A stretch of DNA of 64,000 nucleotides from positions 2,728,001 to 2,792,000 of the forward strand of contig PCDL01000021.1 in assembly GCA_002778095.1 (NCBI GenBank). Reading direction: 5' to 3'. Below the pieces are notes generated by a model that did no database searches, was not told where the DNA came from, and was given only the letters and a program-made list of their open reading frames with translations. The position numbers were made by a program, and so were the translations under genes. The first letter of the stretch is position 1, and each line of letters starts with the position of its first letter. Shown piece by piece: positions 22,501 through 31,384 of the stretch. This DNA is from Fragosphaeria purpurea (Eukaryota > Ascomycota > Sordariomycetes > Ophiostomatales > Ophiostomataceae).

Positions 22501-22908
22501 GGGAGGAGCAGTAGCAGTACCACCAGCAGCATCAGCAGCAGCAACAGCAGCAACGGTGAACATGGCCACAACAGCAGTGGCAGGGCCCCGGTCACGGCCC
22601 TGGAGGTCCCGGAGCCGTCCATCTTCTACCTCGACCGGCCGCTCGACGACGAGCTCGTGCAGACGTATGTACGTCTGGGCCACCGGATGACGGCCTGCAT
22701 GTTGCGTGTGGGCAACATTTGCAGCCCTGGCGCGCCGGCCAAGATGCTACAGGAAGGTATACAACTGCTTGTGGGCGGCGTTGGAGAGGGCCAGGCCGGC
22801 GCCGGTGCCGCGGCGGCCGACGGGGCATACGCGGATAAGCCGGGGATGTGGGGGATCGAGCACTCGTACGCAGCGTCACTGAGGCATCTCTTGGCATCTA
22901 CGCAATAA
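19573..22908 (+). CDS. Transcription factor with two C2H2 fingers plus a Zn2Cys6 cluster
   Basis: Exons 19573-19745, 19833-21441, 21511-22908; introns of 87 and 69 nt; product 1059 residues. Finger 1 uses C20, C23, H36, H40. Finger 2 uses C48, C51, H64, H68 and is completed only by splicing (SFSRSDILSRHAASH). A zinc cluster C84-x2-C87-x6-C94-x5-C100-x2-C103-x6-C110 follows 15 residues later. The rest matches a fungal_trans-type regulatory domain (LEAFRTYAAAYFDKFHPAFS, near residue 400). Ser/Gly-rich and Ser/Asn-rich runs lie around 22190-22240 and 22500-22560. This dual zinc-finger layout occurs in a subset of Pezizomycotina regulators. Placed between the GH31 enzyme and the sugar permease, it is the likely controller of both. 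Confidence 0.87.
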
Positions 22909-23474
22909 CGTACGACGTTGCCCCTTTGTTCGTAAGAAAAAAACGAAGCATCGAGTTAGATTTCTATGGGCAAGTCGCGTGTGCAGTGTCGTAGGCCCCA
23001 TTCTTGGCATCATGTTAGTACCGCGTAAGAGTTTTTCTCCGGCGGGGGCCGCTCCGGTGGGGAAGGAGGACGAGAGCCTAGGCCTTTTACACGCCGGCTG
23101 GGGAAAGCTTCTAAGATGGCTTCCCCCACATTTTGACCGAAACCACCACACAGCCTGCCTTGTGCACATCACCAGCTCTTTTACCCCATACTTTTGTTTC
23201 CGAGACTCTGGGACTGAAGTAGAGAGGCCTGATGTAAAAGAACGGGGGAAGATGGAGGCCCGCGTTGTATATAATACGACAAAGGGTTACTCCTCCCCGT
23301 GCTTATTGCTTCGTTTCGGTTGGTTTTTTTCTTTTTTTCTTTTGTTCTTCTCTTACAAGGCACGCCGAAAAAAATTCAATCCCACACAACTTGGTCTTCC
23401 GCTCTTTGGGCGTACTTTCATATATCTGAATTTATAAAGTCTGCAACACATCCAGCGGACAGTCGAGACCAACC
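22909..23474. promoter_or_regulatory. Promoter of the sugar permease, with CGG triplets and TATA box
   Basis: CGGCGGGGGCCGCTCCGG at 23040-23057 contains a CGG-N9-CGG pair (23043-45 and 23055-57) like those upstream of the GH31 gene. A TATA element TATATAATA lies at 23268-23276, about 200 bp upstream of the ATG, followed by a CT-rich leader. No gene was seen in the spacer. Confidence 0.5.
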
Positions 23475-25139
23475 ATGGGCGACGAAAAGCATAATCCGGA
23501 CCACCTGGAAGCCGGCTTTGGATCCGAGACGGCGGCCACGGCAGACACGGCCATCATGTCCGAGGCCAAGGGCATCACCGCGGACGCCCTCGCCGCCTCG
23601 CGCGGCGAGCACGAGATGACGCTCATGGAGGCCGTGCGGACCCACAAGAGCGCCATCTTCTGGTCGATGCTGGTGTCGACGTCCATCATCATGGAAGGCT
23701 ACGACATTGTGCTGGTCATGTCGCTGGTGGCCCAGCCGGAATTTACGCAGCGCTACGGCTCCTACACCGAGGCCGCGGGCTGGCAGGTGTCGGGCCCGTG
23801 GCAGTCCGCGCTGAACGCGGCGCCCACCATCGGCGCCATCTTCGGGGCCTTTGCCAACGGCTACCTGACCCATCGCTTCGGCTACGTGCGGGTGCTGCTG
23901 AGCTCGCTCGTCAGCATCGTCGCCTTCATCTTCCTCCTCTTCTTTGCGCCCTCGGCCGCCGTGCTCATCGTGGGCCTCATCCTCTGCGGCATACCCTGGG
24001 GCGTCTTCGCCACGTCGGCGCCTGCCTACGCCTCTGAAGTGTGTCCGCTGGCCCTCCGCGGCTACCTGACCGTCTACGTCAACCTCTGCTGGGCCCTGGG
24101 CCAGCTGATCGCTGCCGGCGTGCTCGAGGGCTTTGTCAACCGCCGCGACCAGTGGGCCTACCGCATCCCCTTTGGCATCCAGTGGGCGTGGCCGCTGCCG
24201 CTTCTCGTCGCGCTCTGGTTTGCACCCGAGTCCCCCTGGTGGCTTGTCCGCCAGGGCCGGCTTGCCGAGGCCGAGGCCACGCTGTTGCGGCTGTCATCGG
24301 GACGTAAAACGAACAACGCCGCCGCCGGTGAGACCGAGGAAGCTGTGCGGCGCTCCGTGGCGATGCTCAAGCACACCAACGACATGGAGATTGCCGAGGC
24401 GACGGGCACCAGCTACTGGGATTGCTTCCGCGGCACCGACCTGCGCCGGACCGAGATCGCCTGCCTCGTGTTTGCGGCGCAGGTCTGGTGCGGCTCCTCT
24501 CTCGGCGGCACGCCCGTGTACTTTTTTGTGCAGGCGGGCGTGTCGACGTCCAACTCGTTCAAGTTCTCGTGCGGCGGGCTCGGCCTCGCGTCCATTGGCA
24601 CGATCCTGTCGTGGGGCCTGCTGGGCCGTTTCGGCCGCCGTACGCTGTACGTTTGGGGCCTGGCGGCGCTCTCTGCCTGCATGCTCGTGGTGGGCATCGT
24701 GGCGGCTGCCGGCGGCAACGGCAACACCAGCAGCTACACGCAGGCCGGTTTCGTGCTGGCCTGGCTCTTCATCTACTACATTACGGTGGGCCCCGTGTGC
24801 TACGCCATCGTGTCGGAGACGTCGGCCACGCGCCTGCGCAGCAAGAGCGTCTGCCTCGCCCGCATTGCCTACTACCTGTCGCAAATCGCCGGCAACGTGA
24901 TCGAGCCCGAACTGGTCAACCCGACGCAAGCCAACTGGCACGGCAAGGCCGGCTTCTTCTGGGCCGGCACCTGCCTCGTCTTCTTTGTCTGGGCCTTCTT
25001 CCGCTTGCCGGAGACCAAGGACCGCACCTACGCCGAGCTCGACGTGCTCTTTGCAAACAAGGTGACGGCGCGTCGCTTCAGCAAGCTGGCCGTGGACCCG
25101 TATTCGTCCGAGGGAGGTCAGGTCCGGGAGAAACAGTGA
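23475..25139 (+). CDS. MFS sugar permease, maltose/alpha-glucoside type
   Basis: An intronless 554-residue protein from ATG 23475. It has 12 predicted membrane segments and sugar-porter motifs: an ESPWWLVR motif after helix 6 (PESPWWLVRQGRLAEAE) and a PETKDRT motif after helix 12 (LPETKDRTYAELDVLFANK). The start of helix 1 reads IIMEGYDIVLV, matching the fungal maltose and alpha-glucoside permeases rather than hexose carriers. The predicted role is proton-coupled import of a disaccharide at the plasma membrane. It follows the GH31 enzyme and the dual-finger regulator, so intracellular hydrolysis of the imported alpha-glucoside is the simplest model. Both enzyme and permease promoters share CGG-N9-CGG motifs. 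Confidence 0.9.
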   Translation: MGDEKHNPDHLEAGFGSETAATADTAIMSEAKGITADALAASRGEHEMTLMEAVRTHKSAIFWSMLVSTSIIMEGYDIVLVMSLVAQPEFTQRYGSYTEAAGWQVSGPWQSALNAAPTIGAIFGAFANGYLTHRFGYVRVLLSSLVSIVAFIFLLFFAPSAAVLIVGLILCGIPWGVFATSAPAYASEVCPLALRGYLTVYVNLCWALGQLIAAGVLEGFVNRRDQWAYRIPFGIQWAWPLPLLVALWFAPESPWWLVRQGRLAEAEATLLRLSSGRKTNNAAAGETEEAVRRSVAMLKHTNDMEIAEATGTSYWDCFRGTDLRRTEIACLVFAAQVWCGSSLGGTPVYFFVQAGVSTSNSFKFSCGGLGLASIGTILSWGLLGRFGRRTLYVWGLAALSACMLVVGIVAAAGGNGNTSSYTQAGFVLAWLFIYYITVGPVCYAIVSETSATRLRSKSVCLARIAYYLSQIAGNVIEPELVNPTQANWHGKAGFFWAGTCLVFFVWAFFRLPETKDRTYAELDVLFANKVTARRFSKLAVDPYSSEGGQVREKQ

Positions 25140-26324
25140 CAAAAATAAATGAAAGCTGGCATGTTTGTGGGGCCGGTACAATATGGTGTGTAATATAGCT
25201 AGTCAGGTTGTATAACTCATCTCATGTATCTCAAGTTGAACCAAGGCCTTATTTTGGTTCATATTTTGCCTTGTCCAAATTCCGAAGGAAAATCAGCAAG
25301 AATAGAATAATGGACATCATCGCTTGCGCCCCCGCCGCTGTGTCTCTTACAATGGGTGGTTTTCCTTTTGATTTTTCTTTTCCCTCTCCAGGTTTCCATT
25401 ACGTACGGCCAGTAGTTTATTGCTAAGCCTCGGCCCCGCAAAGGAGGAGGTATATCATGCGTGATGCTAGGACAGCTTACTCGTATGCTTTTCCTGACAG
25501 CCGGTGAACTATGGGGTAATAACGCATACGACGTTCTGCCGGTCCAAAGACATCCCCGGATTGTCCCGCCGGAGGACGTCAGCCAATATGCTGACCGGGA
25601 CTGCCCCGCCGGAGTGGTCGTGGGGCGGCATATTCCGTAACCCCGGCCGGGGAGGGCAGGAACAACATGGGGCCCCGGATTTAGACCAAATTGGTGGGTG
25701 ACACTGATGAATATCACATGGAATAATTTGTTTAGAGGTGGTGACGGTGTGAATGAAGCTTGTGTTCTCGTTTGGTAGATATACCTCGAGACCTTCAGGG
25801 GGCGGAACGAGTTTATTTACGCCAGAATTACCATGCAGGCACACATTGCCTCACCAGAATTATAAAGCATTTGGTATCAATTAACTTGACACATTATGAA
25901 GATTGAGTTTTTGTCAAGGCTAGCTGCTCTGTTGGCGATACATTGAAATAGCCTACTCCAGGTAACCATTGCGTGTGAGACAATCTTTGACACCACCGAA
26001 GGCCCTCCGTAATTACGACAAGATGTTCTCTCTACTTTATGCTTGCTTTCATTGGCTGGCCCGCGTTCTTACCACCCCGTATCAATGGCCCACGGTTACT
26101 CCGTAAGAGGGTTAACGCTGTCGGCACGTGTTTTCAATACGAGGAAAATAAGGGCCTTGATGCAACCGCTTAGGTCGCTAGTTTCCCGGATGGTGCCTCT
26201 TCTCTCTGGCCAAACTTGGTCTTGAAAATCCCAGTTTCACCTACGGATTTTACTGCTGCTGGCTGCTCATTGGATGCAAGATGAACGTACAAGTCTGGTA
26301 TGCCTACTCCGTAGCTGCTAAAAA
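25140..26324. other. Intergenic, no gene seen
   Basis: About 1.2 kb of AT-richer sequence. Two exact TACTCCGTA motifs lie at 26097-26105 and 26305-26313, the second only 12 bp before the proposed start codon of the next gene. No open frame with coding bias was found. Confidence 0.5.
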
Positions 26325-28743
26325 ATGATATTTCTCAGCCTCTGTATTGACGAAATTCCTTTCACAGCGATCGATGTCGAAGGTAAGCACATTGAGAAAT
26401 TTCTGGGGACCAGGGGCGCCCGAAAAAGGCCATGTGTTCTGTTGTATTCACAAGAGGCCAGGCGAAAGATCAAGTGCGATGGTCGTCGACCCAAAGTAAG
26501 TCTGAACTGCCTTTTTCTAACCTTTGTCGTTCCTTCGCGGTGACGTAGACTGCCTGTATTGATCCTTGTTTAGTGTTCGCGCTGCCTGGCGGACGATACT
26601 TGCTGCACCTTCACAGCCACCTTGCTCCGGAAGACGAAGCCGCGCGGGTCCGTACACATCTTAGTCAACGCCAACCCGCGTCCTTTTTGCTCGTAAAAAA
26701 TACGCTTAGTTACTGACTCGTTGCTGTAGCTACGTGGATAATACGGCGGCCCGGTTTGTCGAGCTCGAGCAGCAAGTGGCGAAGCTGTTGGAAGAACAAC
26801 GACAGGCGGCCGAGCGAGAGGAGCAGCTGAAGATCAAATTGCGCCAGAGGGAGGAAGAACTGGAGCTGTTCAGAGGCCAGACGGCGCAGGCGAACCGACC
26901 GTCCCTGCCCGCCGAGGATGCGGACCGGGAGACGGCGCCGGCACCGTCAATGGCGGCTGTTGCCGACAACAGCCTGCAGGCGTCCTACGACCCGCACCGG
27001 CAGCCGGGTCCCATTCTAGGGCACATTGGCCGGATGTATGCCGACGACAGAGGCCAGGAGCAGTTTCTGGGTGCCCACACAGGCAACCATTTCCTGGCGT
27101 CGGCGCTGCAGCTCTCTCGAGATCTCCTAGGCGAAGACGGTGGCTGCCCCGACTGGGTGTCCGAGTTGTTCTTCACAAAGCAGCCATTCTTCGTCTTCCG
27201 TCGGGATGCCTCCCGGAACCCAACCATGCCGTCTCTCCCCGGGCAGACCCTGCCATTTTACGAAGACCAGATAGCACACTTCTGCCACGACTGGGACAGT
27301 TTGTTTCCCATTGTTGATGCCGACAGCCTACTCAGCACAATCGCTAGCCTCTTGTCGCGAGGACGCCAAGACGGCGACGAGACGACCGAGAAAGAGTGCT
27401 GCGCTGTGTTCCAGCTCAACAGCATCCTGGCACTGAACATGGTCGCAGACGACGCGTCGCCGCCGCGGGCGCACGAGCCGTACTGCGCGGCTCTGGCTTC
27501 GCTTTTCCCGCGGATCCTGGAAATTGCGCGGGCCGAGAGCTTGCGCTGCCTTGTGCTCTACACGCTGCTTCTACAGCTTGAAGGACGCGCGCAGTTGGCG
27601 CTCCAGCTCAGTGGTGTGATTGCGCGGCTTGCTCAGTCGCTGGGGCTTCACCGGCACTCGCGGCGGTTTCGGCACCAGCCCTCCGAGGTGGAGCGGAGAA
27701 GGCGGCTGTGGTGGTGCGTTTTTATATTCGACACGTAGGTTCTTTTCAATTTTTTTTTTTCAATTTTTTTTTTTCCTGCAAGCTGATAAATATTATGGCG
27801 ATGATCCTGACCATGCAATTCACCCAGAAATACAACGATTCACCGCGGCATACCGAGGCTGATCCGGCCGGCCGACGTCGACATCGACCTGTCTGCACGG
27901 ACCGGCTTTTCGGGCCATTCGATCCAGCAGCTCCCCGTCCTTCTCCCTGGAAAGACGTTTTCGCCGCTCAGTCTGTTCCGGCAGCAGATCGCGCTGTACC
28001 AGATCCTCTCCGAGACGGTGGACCAGCTTTACACAACGTGGAACCGCAGGGGCAGCGTGGCCAAGATCAGAAGCCTCGACGATAAGCTCGCTACGTGGCG
28101 GCGCGCGTTTCAGTTTCACTCCGTGGTCCGGCCAAAAGATACCAGCACGTCTCGAGACGAGGAACCGTTTGCGGTCGTCAGGCTGCGGGTACTTTCCGAG
28201 TTCGCGCGAATCTTCATACACCGACCCGCCCTTACCTTTGCACACACGGAACCCCAATTCCGCGAGAGCCTCGTCGCTTCGTTGGAAGCCGGCGACGCCT
28301 TGCTGGCCGCCAGCCGGGGGACCCATCACGTTCGTCGGCTGCTGCGAATCTGGCCGCTCTCTCTGGCCTTTTTGCTGCAGCTCGGCGTGCTCTTCTTGTA
28401 TCCGTTCTGGATCGACGACCCCCCGTGTCCGTTGGATGCGCAGCTTTTGCGGGATAGAATATCGGCTGTAAAGAGCCTGTTGGCGTGGCTGGACGCCCGA
28501 GACACCCGAACCGGGCTCTTTCTTGCAACTTTGTGCGAGAAGACCCTCGCCGCAAACGAAACGAGGAGGCAACCACAGAGACAACTAGAGCGTTACTCGG
28601 CCAGCATGGGTGGACTGCTGCAGCACTCGCTATCAGAACAAGCCAACTGCGCCGACTGGCAATCGCTGATGCTTCCCAACGAGTTCCTCATTTCCGAATG
28701 GGACTTGTCACAGAGCTTCGGTCAACGACAAATGTCACTTTAA
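26325..28743 (+). CDS. Zn2Cys6-type transcription factor with degenerate first half of zinc cluster
   Basis: Exons 26325-26495, 26574-26647, 26730-27734, 27828-28743; introns of 78, 82 and 93 nt; product 721 residues. Splicing joins RRKIKCDGRRPK to CSRCLADDTCCTF and then to GYVDNTAARFVELEQQVAKL, the order zinc cluster, linker, coiled coil (about residues 83-130). The second half of the cluster is intact, but the two cysteines expected 10 and 7 positions before KIKC are Tyr and Glu; only one earlier Cys (RKRPC) exists. The first exon may be wrong, or the finger may be damaged. The C-terminal region has the fungal_trans fold; RRRLWWCVFIFDT joins NTTIHRGIPRLIRPADVDID across the last intron. It converges on the dehydratase gene with 115 bp between stops and may regulate the sugar-acid genes. 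Confidence 0.72.
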
Positions 28744-28858
28744 TTGCGTTTTTCGTGAGGCTTAAAAAAAAAATTCCATGCACAACTCATTCTATAAAAC
28801 ATCTGGCCGCCTACACCTTGTCCGCTTCTCCTTGTCCCTCTTTCTTACTTTTTTACCC

Positions 28859-30225
28859 TCATTGGTCGATAACGAAGCCGTCCCGGTGTCTCCGCATCTT
28901 GATTTCTTGGACCAAAGGTGGCCGGATTTCCTGCGCGTTCTCGACGAGATTCATGCCCAGACCGGGGCCCGATGGTATATCCACAAATCCGTCTTTGGGC
29001 TCGGGCACATGGTCGACAATATCGGCGCCCAAATGGCGTGCACTGGTGGTGAAGATGCCGTTTTCGAAGCCGGTCGCATACTCTTGGATGGCAAAGTTGG
29101 GCACGGCGGCCGCCACCTGGAGACAGGCGGCGAGCCCGATCGGTGACAGGGGGTTGTGCGGCACGATTTGGATGTTGTGGGCTTCCGCGAGCGCCGCCAC
29201 TTTTTTCGCCCCCGTGATGCCGCCGCAGAGGGCCACATCCACGCGGGCGAATTCGAGGGCGTTGCGTGCAAAGTGCGCCTGGAACTCGTGGATGGTCGCA
29301 AACCGCTCGCCGGTCGCGATCGGCACTACAAGCTTGTCGGCGACCCGGGCCATGGTGTCGGCGCTCTCGGGCCGGATCGGGTCCTCGACGAACATGGGAT
29401 GCAAGTCGGCGATGCCGTTGCAGAACGTGACCGCTTCGGCGGGCGTCAGGCGGCGGTGCAGCTCTACCAAAAGGTCCACACGGTCGCCCACGACCTCGCG
29501 CATACGCCGCACATTGTCGATAGCGTCGTGCATTTTACGGATATGGGTCTTGAACCAGGTCTTATCGGCGCCCTCGTCGAGGAACGGGTTAATGTGGCCA
29601 AAGGCGTTGAATCCGGCGTCCATCTTCCGTTTACACTCGGCCAGCACGCCTTCGATGGTGCTTTCGTATATATGTGCGTACACACGCGCCTTCGTGCGGC
29701 ACGCGCCGCCAAGCAGCTCGTAAATCGGCACGCCCAATGCTTTACCCTTAATATCCCATAGAGCAATATCGATCGCCGAGATGGCCGCGTTCACGACGAG
29801 ACCCTGGAAAAAGGAGAACCGATGCATGACATTCCAGTGGTGCTCGATGGTGAAAGCAGACTTGCCGACGAGATACGAAGCGAAGTGTTCGATGGCCGTG
29901 CCGGCGGCCTTGATCTGGCCCCAACAGCCAGCCTCCCCGTAGCCGACGATGCCCGCCTCAGTCTCGATCCGCGCAAACATGAATTGACCGACGTGGAGCG
30001 GGACGACAGATTTGATTATTTGGTCCGGAACGGCGGGCTATTTGGGGAAAACGAGAAGAGCAAAGAAAGCACACGTTAATGGAATTGCTTTATTCGTCGG
30101 GCCTTAAGAGGCAGTGCCAAGCCGTGTATTCTACTTACCTTGGCAGAGGACGTATGTGAAGCAGTGACGCCATTCGTATGAGAGGTGTTGGCGTCAACGC
30201 CGTTGGCTACTCCGTTCGATGCCAT
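28859..30225 (-). CDS. Enolase-superfamily dehydratase, D-galactonate-dehydratase-like
   Basis: Exons 30225-30139 and 30037-28859 with a 101-nt intron (GTAAGT donor, AAATAG acceptor); product 421 residues. The capping domain is followed by the signature IDIALWDIKGKALGVPIYELLGG. Metal ligands fall at Glu221 (LLVELH), Glu247 (FVEDP) and Glu273 (ATGER), with His223 and His323 (VPHNP). The spacings of 26, 26, +2 and +102 equal those I recall for E. coli D-galactonate dehydratase, with Glu replacing the first Asp. The predicted reaction is dehydration of a sugar acid to a 2-keto-3-deoxy acid in the cytosol. The gene is divergent from an ACS-family permease, a typical transporter for such acids. 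A mannonate or other aldonate specificity cannot be excluded. Confidence 0.87.
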
Positions 30226-31384
30226 GGTGTTTGGGAGATCATGAAAGAGCTACAAGAACACCAGTCCAGAAAAAGAGAAGAAATATGGGATGTGAAAAAC
30301 GCCAATATAAGGTCTATAAGATCTCCAGCCAAAGTGAGAAACGGTTCGGGCTTTGCCGCGGCAGAACTGTAAGCAGAAAACAGGCGTAAATAAGTTGGAC
30401 CGGGCTTTCGCCGGTGGATAGGATGAGCAAGTGTATTTTATATGCGTGGCACAGGATGAGGAAACACGTTTTCGTATCTCTTGCAAATCTCGCGGAATAA
30501 CAACTCTATGCCGCCTGACAGCTTCGCGGACAAAGTTTACTAGTGACTACTCCGTGTTCAAAAACATGGCATCATATGTCCTTCCGGTCATCGGCAGCGC
30601 GCCGCACGTCATGACGTGTCTTCCGATGGGCATGTTTATCTTGCACTCGCAGTACCGCGTATTACACTGAACGTAGATGGATCGTGGTGGAGCCTCGTGA
30701 GGTCTAAACAGCTCCGGTATAAGATCGAACTCCATTTTTAATAACACGTCCATGTCCAACGGGTTAACGGCTTTATTCCGTTTGACGCTTTTGAGTGTGA
30801 GAAAAGGCACTAATACACAATGGGTGTCGGGTTAAGAGCCCTATACCGTATTTCCAACTATTTTGAGGGGAAGAGTTGGTTCTCTCTCCAGAACTAGTCC
30901 CGTATTACCCCAGAGTGCAACCATACAGTGAAAGACTTTCCCCAGACAAAACCGGAACAGCAGAGACGGGGTTCGTAGTGTCGGTGTGCGGGATTCAACC
31001 TGCCCGCACACTGAATGCCCCGGAGAGCGTGTTTATTTGTCTTTTTTTGCGGGCATCAGGTAGTGTGCTGGATGCTTTCGAGTCTTGGTCTGTGGCGTGT
31101 TTTTTGTCTTATTTTCTTTTTTTCTTTTTCGTGGTTGGCCCTTCGTGGCCAGGAAGCAGACTCGCAGTTCTTCGGCCTATATAAAGGAAGAAGATACGAC
31201 ATTCTTGCTTGGACTTGCGAAGGCCCGGGCTTCGCAGATCAGTGAGGACACAAAAGGTTTTGTTTGACTCGTTATTAAACAGGGTTCTATTCTCTCTTTT
31301 ATTTTCAATATTCTTAGCAGTCAACTTGCAGTGTCTTCCCTCTCATCCCATCCATCAAGTTGCCATCCACTCACCGCCAGAACC
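30226..31384. promoter_or_regulatory. Divergent promoter of dehydratase and ACS permease
   Basis: The 1159-bp spacer holds a 9-bp perfect inverted repeat, GTGTGCGGG at 30984-30992 and CCCGCACAC at 31003-31011, separated by 10 nt; it contains CGG-N12-CCG. A TATA box TATATAAAG lies at 31178-31186, about 200 bp upstream of the permease ATG. No gene was seen in the spacer. Confidence 0.5.
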
